From NCBI GenBank assembly GCA_030272155.1, contig CP126200.1, positions 744,001-808,000 of the forward strand: a DNA stretch of 64,000 nucleotides, read 5' to 3'. The notes beneath the pieces are model-generated. The model ran no database searches and was not told where the DNA came from. It saw only the letters and a program-made list of their open reading frames with translations. Source of the DNA: Tetradesmus obliquus (Eukaryota; Chlorophyta; Chlorophyceae; Sphaeropleales; Scenedesmaceae). This document shows positions 1 to 11,772 of the stretch, one piece after another (within the stretch, counting starts at the first letter, position 1; every line of letters begins with the position of its first letter). The position numbers and the translations under genes are program-made.

Positions 1-107
1 ACCTCCTTGCTGGCCCAGGGGCCAACACAAAAGGGCTAAGAACAAACAGCCGTATAACATCTGGTCAACGTCTGGTCAACATCTAGTCAACAGCTGGTCA
101 AGCGCAC

Positions 108-1594
108 CTGGGCAGCCGGTGCAGGTCAAACAGCCCCGCCACCACCTCCTTGCTGGGCCAGGGGCTGCGGCTGTACACTCCCTCCAGCGTGCGCAGCACC
201 TCAGCAGGAAGCCGCCGGCCCTTGCGGCTGCTGCCGCCAGCAGCAGCAGCAGCGTCGCGGCGCGCAGCAAAGGGGATGTATCCCGTGTCTGGATTAGGGT
301 CGCTGAAGGGGAGCGCAGCAGGTGCAGCTGCTGCTGCACCGGCCCTGCTGCTGCTACTTGGAGATGCCCAGAACGGATCTGCTGCTTCCTGCTGCTGCTT
401 TGATTGCTGCTGCTGCTGCTGCTGCTGTATCTGCTGCTGCAAGGGTGCCAGCAGTCGTGCCTGCTCCTGCTTGGGCCTGCCCCTGAAGGCTGCCACCCAG
501 GCCAGCACCTGTGACCTGTCTAGGCCTAGGTCTGTCGCAAGCGCCTGCACCTGCAGCACAACAGTACGATGCATCACATGACATCACACAAAGTCAATGA
601 CAAAAGTTCAGCAGCAATAAGAAAAAGCCTCCTGAAACTTTCCTTTGGCTATTCAACTACCTTGGTCACGCAACGCGTGGCTTCCACACGACATTGCCGC
701 CGCCGCTGCTGCTGCTGCTGCTGCTGCTAGCTGGGGTGTGGCAAGGATCGCTCATTACAGTGCATCATACTACTATGAATACTACTATTCATATATATAG
801 GGTTTAGGGTTTAGGGTTTAGGGTTTAGGGTTTAAGGTTTAGGGTCTAAACCCTATATATATACCACTGCTAGGCCTTCTTAAGCAAGCCACTTGCTGTG
901 CCCTTGTTGGCAATTGCCACCGTCCCACTCAACAGTTATCTGTTCGTATAGCCTCAGCCAGCCTGCAGCTGTTCCTGCTTAGAGCTTTGTTGCTGTTGCT
1001 GCTGCTGCGAACTCCAGGGCTCCTGTGATCAGCAGTGCACCAGACAACTGCGCCACTGCCAGTTTACCACAAGCAAGCCCATGCAGTGCAGCCTGCTGGA
1101 CTTCTCTGAGCTCGCCACCACTACAACACCATCCAGCCTCAGCCAAAGCCAGTGGCAGCCTCACCTGCATCTTCTTCTTGCTGCCTGCAGCAGCCAGCAG
1201 CAGCCGCTCCTCCTGCCAAGGCAGCAGGTCCATATCATCGCTGCTGCCTGCTGCTGCTGCCGCCTGCTGCTGCTGCTGCTGGGCTCTTCTCACTTCACGT
1301 GGCACTTCCCACCAGCCTGGTCCGTTTTCATCATCTTGATGGTCTTCTTCATGGTCATTTTCTCTGTTATTTTGATACCGCGGACGGCTTGATGGTGCCG
1401 TTTCACTGCCATGCTTGCCACGCTTAGGAGTTGTGTCATAGTAATGCCTGCTGCGTTGGCGCTGCTGCTTGTCGCCGCCAGTGCTGCTGCTGCTGCCGCT
1501 GTTTGAGCCAGAGCCGCCGCTGCTACTGCTGCTGCGTGATGTAGACTGCTCGTACCAGCTGCTGCTGTTTGGCGCAGCAGCAACATGCACGCAC
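108..1594 (-). CDS. Homeodomain-like protein, partial (3' part lies before the window)
   Basis: Two exons can be supported. The first runs from about 1594 (after a CTGCAG acceptor) to 1165 and carries Ser/Gly-rich, charged and poly-Q tracts. The second runs 550 to 108, and a good donor (CAG|GTGCGC) at 108 shows that the gene continues outside the window. The second exon has two helix-turn-helix-like stretches: one around LGLDRSQVLAWVAAF, and one near its end (LPAEVLRTLEGVYSRSPWPS, then KEVVAGLFDLHRLPR), which resembles helices 1-2 of a homeodomain with helix 3 expected in the next exon. A poly-Q tract lies between them. The intron at 551-1164 holds the telomere-like array. A start codon could not be fixed; an in-frame ATG at 1854 exists but the sequence there looks intronic. 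The plant OCP3-like homeobox family is a possible relative, but this is a guess from helix pattern only. Confidence 0.4.
551..1164 (-). other. Intron of the homeodomain-like gene, with telomere-like array
   Basis: Bounded by an AAGATGCAG|GTGAGG donor and a TGCTGCAG acceptor on the minus strand. It contains CTG repeats near 700-728 and the TTTAGGG array at about 799-870. Confidence 0.5.
795..872. repeat. Interstitial TTTAGGG array in an inverted-repeat setting
   Basis: About six head-to-tail copies of the plant-type telomere unit TTTAGGG, one of them degenerate (TTTAAGG). The array is entered through TATATATAGGG and left through CTAAACCCTATATATATA, so the two flanks are complementary and could form a hairpin with the array in the loop. 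The array is far too short to be a chromosome end. Confidence 0.85.
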
Positions 1595-1859
1595 CTGCAG
1601 GAACACAGCAACGGCAGCAGCAAGATGCATGAATAAGCGCACGTGGCAAGAACAGTACAACACGCAGCTGCTTCATTGGCTATGAAATAACGGCATCCAA
1701 TGACCAACGTGCAAGGACCGGACATTGCTGGTGTCGGCAGTAAGGTTGGCCACAACATACCTGCTGGTGTGCTGCAGGGTTGTGGTGGGCCTGAGCTGAG
1801 GCCTACATGTTGAAGTGCTGCTGGCAGCCTTGTAACCAGCCTGTCAGAAAACAAAGAAC

Positions 1860-4800
1860 ATTAGTTCTAATTTGACCTCTGCTTTGTCTAGAGCATTGCG
1901 TGCTTCATGGTACTCACTGCAGTCTTTCGGGACAACAAGCTGTGGCAGCTCGCCATCGTTAGGGCGGAAGCCTAGTCAAACTGAATATTGTCTAGCTAGC
2001 GTACATGATGCTTTCGACCTTTATAAGCCTATGTATGAAAAGCACGAAAGGCTGTGTGCCGGCAACTCTTCTCTGTGCAGTCCACGGCGGGGCTAACATA
2101 TCGATGCTTCGTAGCGGCATCCAAAGGATGGCGATGGTGTTCAAGTATCGTACGCACTTCCTTCACACGCTGTCACATGTCTGTCAGTGACAGTCACTGA
2201 CCAACTGGGTCAGCAGTTGCAGTGCAGCCACCAATTCCCTGACGGCAAGGCCAACGGCGCTGCTGCTGTTGCTGCCTTCTGTTACTGCAATGGAGGCCAA
2301 CGTTTGAGGCCGCTTTTCACCACCCCTGTAGCATGGGTAGCATAAACAAAACTGATCACCACACTGGTGTTACACGACGGGAACACAGCCCGTGTTTGCG
2401 CCAGTGACAGGCTCATTGAGCAAGCACCGAATTCACCATGCGAAGCACGAAAATACGCAGTAGCTACACAGCTGTGCATTTACAAGCAAAGCTGGACTAG
2501 GAGACCCTTATGTCATGTTATGCCATGCACGGCGCCCTGCCATCCACAAGGAATGCATCATGATGCATTCATGGTCGTGATAGCCATTGCGATGCCAGGA
2601 CACTTCTGCTGACCAGCTCAGAATGTGGATGATGGCACGACACGATACTGCAAGCTTTTGATCATCGGCATGAGCATGCAGCAGGGTCCCATGGACATCA
2701 AAATCTCGGCACTTTGATGCACAAGCTGCAGACACCTGGTGCTGACACACCCGCCTGTCACCTGCCATGTGCCAAACCAGGTGACACCCACAACTGGCAG
2801 TGATGCACATGTTATGGACTATATCTGTCAGCAGCAGCTGCTGCTCCGCACAACATTACGCACATGATGACCAGCATGGTATTTGCACCGCTGGCACATG
2901 ACGCCTGGCACTCTGCACTCGGCGGTTCGGCAATGCACTTCTGCAGTAATCGATCAACTTGCCAGCTGCCAATGCAGGAATCCTGCAAGCTGAACACTGG
3001 CGCGCTCAATTCATCCATCCTTGCAAGGCGCTGGCCTCAACATGCCGCAGAAGGCAATCAATAGGCAGTGATCGTAAACCCATCACAACCGATCCCTTCA
3101 AGGAGCACACCCAGACTAGCTGCTGCTTGATCACCAGCCAAACATATGGCTGATCAAGCAGACAGTCCAGTGCGCCTGCCGCATAATATCAACATTTCCA
3201 ACAGCTGCCACGGAACACGAGTGTCCAAGCAACTCCCAAGCATGTCACCCGTTTCCTCGAAGTGTGGGCCAGGCGGCCAATGGCAGAGCCACTGCAGCTG
3301 TGCAGACCGGCACACCTGCAACCTCTTTTGCGTTGAGCCTGCCACTCCCTCCCTATCACCACGAAGACAACACATGCATATTTTGTCACTTTGTCAAGAG
3401 TGTGCAATGGCCTGCCAGCCTGCATCTCGTACAATGCAGCAGGCAGAGGGCGCTGAGCCCAGAAGAGGGTCAAGCCATCGGCCTGACTGCTAAACCCGTG
3501 CTTTGGCACTGCAGGCGTGCACAGCGACGCACGGCGTTAAAATCGTGGTGGTTTCAAATGCTACACAGCGGCTGCCGCTGATCAGCAAGGCTGAAAGACT
3601 TACTCTCAGGCCAGCTGCAAAATCTATCAGCCTTTGCAGCAGCAGTTGCTGGCTGCTGACTCGAGGCCTCCTCGTCGAGATGCATTGACAACCAATGCAT
3701 CAGTTAAGTATGTCTGCCATTGGCACGCACAACACAGGCTGTGTCAACATCGTTATTGCCTTCCATGCATTTGCCCATGCATCAGCAATGCCAGACAGCA
3801 GCTGGCCCGTTCAATGCAATGCAAGTCCCCAGTCCACAGCCAAACAACACATCTAAAGGGGTTGTTGCTGGCATGATAACAGTGCTGCACACCTCGACAG
3901 CAGCAGGCCTGCTAGCCCCGCCGTGCATGGTGCGCAGCATGTACGTGCTTGCACCCCTTCCCATACAACAAATGTGCGGCTATGACAAGTACATTCACTG
4001 CTGTTGCTGTTGCTGCTGCCACGATGATGATGACAGCAGCTGCTGGAGATGATGCAGTCAACCAGAGATCTAGGCGAAAGTAAGCAACATAGAGCGCCGT
4101 CGTTTACGAACAAAGGCGCGTCCACTCCTGCTCAGCATGATGCTCAACACCGTAACAGAACCTCACTCGTCAGGCAATCAAGCCACCATCGTATGCATGT
4201 GAGCCGAACAGAAGCAACACCCCACAGCAAAACCTCCAGGCAAAACCTTCAGGCGATCAAGCCCCCACGTGCATGGATCAAGCAGCATCACCCTGCGCAA
4301 CAACCCCTGAGCAATCAAGCCACCAAATGCATAACTTCTGAAGCAGCACGACACACAATGCATGACGCCCGGCGATGAAGCCGCCATATGCATGAGTCAA
4401 GCAGCAGCACGCTTTGTGAGAACGTCTGGGCAATCAAGCCATGAAATGTTACGAGCTCTAAAGCAGCACGTCAGCACAACAACCCATGAGACACCCCTGG
4501 GAGATGAAGCTTCCATACGCATGAATTAAACAGCAGCTCGCTTTGTAAGAACCGCTGGGCAATCAAGCCATGAAATCAACGAGATCTGAAGCACAGCACG
4601 TCAGCACAACAACCCATGAGACACCCCTGGGCGATCAAGCCGCCATGTGCATGTATCAAACAGCAGCACGCTTTGCAACCAACCTCTGGGCAATGCAGCC
4701 AAATGCACGGGCCCTGAACAGCATGCTGGCACAATAACGCATGACACACAGCTGGGCAAGTAATCCCACATATGCAATCAAGCAGCGCAGCAGGCTTTGT

Positions 4801-6253
4801 AACAGCTGTTGACGATCGAGCCATGAAATGAGCAAGCCCGGCAGCAGACGCCGGCGGAACCACACACGACAAAACACAACCCTGGGCAATAAAGCCGCCA
4901 TACGCGTGCATCAAGAAGCAGCACGCATGTATCAGCGCTTGGCATTCAAGCCACCAAATGCAAGAGCCCTGAAGCAGCACTGAGGCGCGCAAACATGCAT
5001 GACAAAGCGCGCCAATATATGCATGGATCAAGCAGCAACATTCCCTGGCGATCACGCCGCCATATGCATGACAAAAAATCTGCCAGCACGCAACCAGTGG
5101 CAGCCCAGCTGTTATAAACCTGTGTTATGCAGCAGGCACGCCGCCTGCTGCTCACAGCAGCCTCAGGCTTTTGCGTCAAGCCTGCCCGCAACGCCCACGA
5201 TCCAGCTGCAATCCTATCAAAACATGGGCTTTGACCCCAAAAGCGAACGCTTGCAGAAACACCAGCAGCACAAAAAGGCCGCACATTCTGCATGCCTGTA
5301 TAAAGCTGTAAACAACAGCAAAGCTCACATTCTGCACGGCCACGCACGGCAGCTGCCGTTGCACACCCTCTGTTGCTATAGTGTAGGCACCTAAGCACCA
5401 CGTCAAGGCGCAGGGCAGCAGTGCTGGCATGCACTGTTGCTCGACATAGTGTGCAGCTGCTGTGATGCACATGCACAACTGTTATGCACATGCTGCGATC
5501 CAAGCATGCATATTCTGGTGCAGCATGGTCAGCTGGTGGTAGCATGGTGGGTGCTTGCTGCAGCATTTCAGCGTTGATTCCTGCCAAGCAGAGCGTACAC
5601 GGCAGAACCAATGTTCACATTCCTGAGCTCTGCCATCTTCAATCATGAACAGGCCAGATAAATCACCTCTTGCGCTGTGATACCGCCACACACATGCAGG
5701 GTGTGACAGCTGCCCTACAGAGAGGGAATCTGCACCGCTGCAACATTGGAAGCAATGCTTGTTTGAATAAATGCTGTGTACATAAGCACAGCTGTGTACT
5801 GAAATCCTGAAAACCGAATCTGTTGTGGGTGTAATGCAGTCCATGCTGTACATGCAAACATCAATTGCCCATGGTGCCTGCTGGTGAATAGGCGATGCAG
5901 GCTCACCCTCAAGCTTCACACTGGCACATGTTCCTGCTGTGCAGATGCAGGGACAAACTCACGTCATAGTACGGGTTATGACAGCATAATATGGAACATG
6001 CACAACCGTTCATGTGCACCAGACAAATGCATAAATGCATGACGAAATAGTAGTAGTGTATTGCATAGTAGTAGCAGCAGCAACACGGACGAAGACCAGC
6101 TGTAGAAGACCACCAGCAGCACAACAGCTGCAGCACATTTCCATGAGGGCAGTTTCAGTGGGTGCTGTCGGCAAGCCAACCACCGCTTGAGCTGCAGGAT
6201 TCGTCCATGTTGTTTTGAGGCGCTTGCCACGTGTCCTCGAATGGCCGGCTATG
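1860..6253. other. Region without a recognisable gene
   Basis: No exon with recognisable family motifs or consistent phase was found on either strand. Apart from the satellite at 4.17-5.08 kb the sequence is unremarkable, with scattered CAG/CTG runs and short chance ORFs. Promoters or UTRs of the flanking genes may be here but no site can be pointed to. Confidence 0.5.
4170..5080. repeat. Degenerate tandem satellite, about 62-bp unit in two alternating types
   Basis: A core of the form GCGATCAAGCCGCCATATGC followed by ATG-ATCAAGCAGCA recurs about fifteen times at roughly 60-bp steps (starts near 4171, 4253, 4312, 4372, 4430, 4501, 4559, 4631, 4691, 4755, 4811, 4887, 4943, 5003 and 5047). Many successive units alternate between a CCGCCATATGCATG type and a CCATGAAATG/CCACCAAATG type, giving a higher-order repeat of about 125 bp. 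Copies are diverged, so the array is old. Confidence 0.75.
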
Positions 6254-6986
6254 TCAGCGCGCTCGGTAAGCGCGCCACTGCTGCACCATGCGCCTCTTCT
6301 GCCCGGGCGTGAATGAGTTGACGCACCTGCAGGCACACATGGGCGACATGCAGCAGGTCAGCACAGCATACACAGCATGCAGCCGCTGATGCACAGCATA
6401 TACAGCATGCAGCACGTCACCACAGCAAGCACAGCATGCAGCAGGTCAGCACAGCACACCCAGCATGCAGCCGCTGATGCACTACTGCAGCATGTGCTGT
6501 AGCTGTCAGGTGGCTGGCACTTCTCTTGCAGGCTCCTTGCTTGCGCTGGCATGCAGCTTGCAGGAACCTGCTATTGCTGGCTTGCAGGAAAGGGGCTTGC
6601 AAGAAAGCGGCTTCCAGGAAGGCGACTTGCAGGAAAGTGGCTTGCAGGAAAGCGGCTTGCAGGATACCAGCAGCCGGCGCACCTGTCATCTGTGTAGTCC
6701 TGTGGTGGGGCCAGCAGCAACAGCAGCGGCAGCAGGGCATGGGCACAGCCGCAGCAGAGAGCATCAGCAGACGTATAAAAGCGAGTGCTGAAGAAAGCAA
6801 CACATCTGTCAGTCAAGTGCCTGCAAAAGGCTCCTGCTTCTCTGCGCAAAGCTGCTTGGCAGTGCTGCAGGCAAGGCTCATAACACGCCAGCAGCAGGCA
6901 GGGTGTGTCGCATCACATTCGCTGCACCACTTCAAACCTAGGCAGCTTCAAGCACAGCGCAACCTCCGGAGCCTCGTCCCACACAT

Positions 6987-7023
<37 letters not shown>

Positions 7024-10000
7024 CACCATGTAGTTCTTCACCAGATCTGTGCCAGGCAGGTTGGGGCAGGAGTCCACGCGCACACACTTGAAGTTGGGGG
7101 AGGCAACTGCTGGTGTGTCTGCCACAAAGTCACCACCGTTGGCAGCATTCTTGGAGCAGCCACCCTGCAACATTGCACGGTGCAGCACATGTCATGGTGT
7201 GAAACACTGTCGATAGTAAACGTCATGTTCTGTCAGTGCCAGCACCGCATGTTGATGCAGGCAGACCACCTTGCATTTTTAGAGCATCCACCCTCGTAAC
7301 CACGCACGACGCAGCACGCGGCACTGTTTGAAGCTGCCACACATGTCAATGCCAAGAGCACCTCATCACAGCCAGGTTACTAACGATTAGGTCGCAGATG
7401 AGCCAGCATAGTTGACAGGATGACATTGCGGGCATGGCTGAGACTGCAAGAGTGGCTCGCCTGAAACACGTGGTACAAGCCCAGCTGTTGCAGCGCAGCA
7501 GAAGAAGCAGCGATAAATTGCACACGTGCAGCCAGAGGTTAGTAACCGCCGGCAGCAGCCACGTGCGTTGGGGCTGCACACGAGTAGCAACGTAACAGCA
7601 GGGCTGTGTACGACGCATTGCACAAAATTGCTGGGTGCTGCGGGGTGTGGCCTCCCATACTCAGTGCTGTACCAGGTTGTGCAATTTGGCAGGCTGTCAA
7701 GCTGTGCGTTGAAGAGGTGTATGCTGCAGCTCACAGAGCAGCAACACTGCGCACGTGTCTGTACCATTGTCCTAAAACAACCAGACACAGCGCTAGCCAG
7801 CAGCATGTGCATATGCATGCTAGACTGCATTGACAGAGCAGCAGCACAAACTCACCCAATGGCCAACCTGGGAGGAGCGATTATGGCAGGGCAGGAGCAA
7901 CGGCAGCCGGCAGCACAGGCAGTGTGCATGTCAGCACCTGGTTTACCGTCGCATTGACACAGAACCTGCAGCAAACTGCCTGAATGCGCTGCATGTGTGC
8001 CACTGGCCGTGGCGGTGGCTGCAGTGCAACAATACTGTCAAGCGGTTGTATCAGAGAGGCAAAGCACATGCATGTTGAAGTCAAGCAGGCGACAATAGCA
8101 GCAACAGCAGCAGCAGCAGTGAAGTGTAGGTGCCATCCTTCATACAACAGCAGCAGCAGCAGCAGTAGCGCAAACTCAGGGGCCCACCTCATGCACCAGC
8201 GTGTCGCCTTGGGCGTAGGCTGGATCGCCGCCACCTGTTATAACGGAATGCAGGATGACCTGCAGCAGCGACATGAAAAGGACCAGCAGGAATATTGCAG
8301 CAGGCTCCGACACAGCTGACAGAGTGACAGAGCGATGCACAATCGCGGTGAGTGGCGCCCACATTTGCTCTAGCGCAAGCTGCAGCAGCATTTGTACAAC
8401 ACTATTGTACTCACAGCTGAGCCATAGACATTTGTTGGCACATGGCACCTGACCGTCCGTTTTCGATTTCAAAAAACGGACAGCTACGTAACATGTCGGC
8501 TGCTTAATAGCATGTTTTGAATGCAAGCTGGCAGCGCTCCCTCACCACGCCGTCCCTGTCAGGCGTGTCCACAAACCAGTCAGGCATGGTGGCCCAGCCC
8601 AGCACGTCTTGACCAGGCTACATTCAATAGGGAACAGTAGGGGCAGGGAGGGTGCGAGATGTAAAGAGGCACAGGTGAGCGACAAATGTTGATGGTGCGC
8701 AGAGCTCTGACAGTTGGGCATGGCGGTCCAGCCGAACTGGTCATGATCGGACCGCCTTGAATGAGATAGCAGGAGCGGGGACAGATGTGAGAAGGCACAG
8801 GGTGAGCTCTAGGTTTTGAACTTGCACAGTGCATTGACAGTCGAGCATGGTGGCCCAGCCCAGCACGTCTTGACCAGGCTGCATTGAATGACAACAGCGA
8901 GGGCGCATAGGATGTGAGGCGGCACAGGGTCAGTGTGATGTTGATAATGCGCAGTGCGCTGCTGAGTCTTGCATGGTGACCCAGCCCATACACCAACACT
9001 ACATGTGGTGGTGTGTTGACTACATGGGTGAAAGCAAGAGGTGTTTGTGTTGCATGGCTGCTGTGCTGAGGAGCTACGCAGTTTAGCAGTATGCCTGCTG
9101 TGGTCCTGCGTCTGCCAAATTTGGTTCGGTCAAATGAGGAATAACAGCAGCAGCTATGGGTGCCGTACAGCTGATGGCAGCACGGCAGCACACCAGGACA
9201 CATGCACAACACCACTTCCTGCACAACTGTTGCTGCCAGCAGCAGCTACACATCTATCAGGTGCTGTCACGACTTGCAGCACAAAGCAGCGCCCACCTGC
9301 CATGTGTATAGGTTGAGCACTGATGCAGCGCCATTGCCAGCGCGTGCACAGATGGATGTTTTCACCTGCATGCACAGCAGTGGACGCTGTAAGTTAGCAG
9401 CAAGCACGCTGACCCGCCACAAGGCTTGGGCCTGCTCAGGGGTGGGCTTGGCGGCACGCAAAAATCCATTTGGTCTTGGGGCCACGGCAGCTGCCTGGCT
9501 GGCACACAACAGCCAACAAACACACAACTGCTTGTTGGACATGCAGCATGTTGTGAACTTTTGCAACTGTGGTGAAAGCACGTGGGCTGTTGTGAACTTT
9601 TGCAACTGTGGTGAAAGCACGTGGGCTGTTGTGAACTTTTGCAACTGTGGTGAAAGCACGTGGGCTTGAGCAAGAAGTGCACACCTGCCGCTCCGTTGCG
9701 GAGCTCTGCCCCGCGGTGAACAGGTACCCCCTGCTTGTGGTATATCACTGCACGCTACGCAGGCTGAAACTGAACTGCAAGCACCTAAGGCTACCTTTGC
9801 TGAGCTGTGGTTTGCAGCTGCATGCCGAGCTTCTGTGCTGCTGCACACAGGCAAAGCTGCCTGCTTCTGCTTGGTTCCATCCCTGCTATGCACCGCGCAA
9901 CCTTCCAAAAACTGTTAAAGCCCACCAACCACTAATTCGCACCAACGCATATGGCACCTACCTGTCGCTCCGTTGCAGAGCTCTGTCCCGCGGTGAATAG

Positions 10001-11515
10001 GTACCCCCTGCTTGTGGTATACCACTGCACGCCACGCAGGCTGAAACTGAACTGCTGCCCATAGGCTGCATTCAGCAGCCGCATCTGCTGGTCGATGCGG
10101 TTTTGTGACACGTAGCCCAGCAGCCTGAACACGCCTTGGGTTCTGTTGACCGGCTGTTTGTACTGCAGGATGTGGAAGAAGACCTGCGAGGGGGCAGCAC
10201 AGCAGTGCGCAATTGCCTTAGCAGGGAACTTTGACTGGCTAGGGCTCTGTTGACCGGCTGCTTGTACTGCGAGATGTGGAAGAAGACCTGCAAGCAGGCG
10301 GGGCAGGGCAGCGCGCAATTGCCTTAGCAGGGAACTTTGACAGGCTAGGGTTCTGGCCGGATGCTTGCACTGCAGGATGTGGAAGAAGACCTGCAAGGGG
10401 GCAGCACAGCAGCACACAAGTGCGCTAGCAGATAATGTTGACTGGCTAGGGTTTGGTTGACCGGCTGCTTGTACTGCAGTATGTGGAAGAAGACCTGCAA
10501 GGAGGTGTGCAAGGCAGCAGCACAAGTACATCAGCAGAACTATAGAGGCACACACAGCAGGCCTAGGGGCTTGCAAGCAGCAGGATGTGGAAGAGGACCT
10601 GCGAGGGGGCAGCCCACGTGAGTACATCAGCTATTATGTTAGGGCATGCACAGCAGGCCCTTGCAAGCAGCAGGCTGTGGAAGAAGACCTGCGACGTGGC
10701 GTGCAGGGCAGGGCGCATGTGCCTCAGGCAGCGACTGTAAGGACATGCACAGCAGGGGCTTGCAAGCAGCAGGCTGTGAAAGAACACCTGCGAGGAGGTG
10801 TGCCGGGCAGGGCGCCAGCGCACCATAAGGATCAGACAGCCACCCACAGTAGGGTTGGGACAGGTCTCAAGACTTGGAGGCTGCAAGGGGTAGGGCTGTC
10901 TCTGCATTGCGCCATGCGCAGCCGTTGTCATGCAGCTTGAGCTGCCCGCTTGAAGGCGCTTGCGCTCAAAGCACTCCTCTAAAAAAGCATTCCCGTCATC
11001 CCACCTTGATGTCTGCCACTGTGCCTGTAGCTGCTGCCTCCACTCCATCATCACCACCACCAGCACCTCCACCCTCTGCCGCCTCGCTGCTTTGCACCTG
11101 CAGTGCTTGCAGGCGAGCCTGAAATCGCTGCTCAGCTGCTGCCCGCTGCTCCGAGCTGCCTGCTGGTGTGCCGCACCGCTTGCGGCCCTGGTGACTAGGC
11201 AGGTCGCTGGCATCGGGTGCCCTGTTGCCGTATGGTTTAGGGTCTATTGTAGAGCTGCTATCTAGCAGCTCGTTTATGGCATCGTTTAGGTCCGCATCGT
11301 CGCTGTTTGGCGCTGCAAGGTCTAAAAGGGCTGCCTGCTCTGGCGTGTTAGTTTGCACGACGTCGGCGTCTGCTGTAGAGACGGGGCCGGCAAGTGTGCT
11401 GCCTGCGTTACTGCTGCTGCCGGGATTTGCTGGGTCCAGGGGTGTTGCTGCATCAGCTTGATCAGCTGAGTCCAGATTTCTTGTGGGCTGCAGCAGCTTG
11501 CGCCGCTGCATTGTG

Positions 11516-11590
<75 letters not shown>

Positions 11591-11772
11591 CAATGCTGCT
11601 CAGCTGAAGCAGCAGCAGCTCCTCGTGATGCTGCATCATCTGGCTCCTCTTGTTGCACCTGCTGCTGCTGTTGATGCTGTTGTGCAGCATTGGCTGCTGC
11701 TGCTTGACAGCACCCTAAACGAGCCAGGCCCAGCACTGCTACCAGCACAGCCAGCCGCGTGCATGCTGACAT
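6254..11772 (-). CDS. Secreted M43-type (pappalysin/cytophagalysin-like) zinc metallopeptidase
   Basis: Eleven exons on the minus strand: 11772-11005, 10183-9962, 9431-9414, 9365-9297, 8617-8546, 8259-8188, 7867-7856, 7484-7461, 7164-7027, 6699-6683 and 6326-6254, giving 494 aa. The start is the ATG of a signal peptide ([20 protein letters not shown]). Next come a poly-Q tract of about 20, a KLLQ motif and an RCGT motif typical just before M43 catalytic domains. The domain starts at [11 protein letters not shown] (residue 257). The zinc site H406-E-V-G-H410-W-L-G-L-Y-H416 (HEXXHXXGXXH) is assembled over three exons. A Cys-rich loop follows ([19 protein letters not shown]), then the Met-turn NYMDYTDD (M465). 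Such enzymes cleave extracellular or wall proteins. The 18-nt exon 9431-9414 is the least certain; it fits phase but has little family support. The intron after 7461 uses a GC donor. Confidence 0.82.
6540..6672. repeat. 15-bp minisatellite (GGCTTGCAGGAAAGC-like)
   Basis: About eight imperfect copies of GGCTTGCAGGAAAGC in tandem, next to the 17-nt exon of the metallopeptidase and inside its last intron. Translation products of this tract are repeat artefacts. Confidence 0.8.
9550..9666. repeat. 39-bp tandem repeat, three identical copies
   Basis: The unit begins TGTTGTGAACTTTTGCAACT and ends AAAGCACGTGGGC. Three perfect head-to-tail copies lie in the intron between 9962 and 9431 of the metallopeptidase gene, which implies recent expansion. 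Confidence 0.9.
10250..10800 (-). repeat. Six decayed copies of the metallopeptidase exon-2 start
   Basis: The real exon 2 starts at 10183 with acceptor plus [11 protein letters not shown]. Upstream in intron 1 the same acceptor and about 30-45 nt of coding sequence recur, with acceptors near 10291, 10397, 10500, 10604, 10692 and 10795, at roughly 100-bp spacing. Later copies lose the reading frame or the conserved residues. Only the copy at 10183 continues into the rest of the exon. Confidence 0.8.
11518..11582 (-). repeat. CAG tract encoding poly-glutamine in the metallopeptidase
   Basis: About twenty CAG codons in a row (CTG on the plus strand) within exon 1. They encode a poly-Q linker between the signal peptide region and the catalytic domain. 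Confidence 0.95.
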
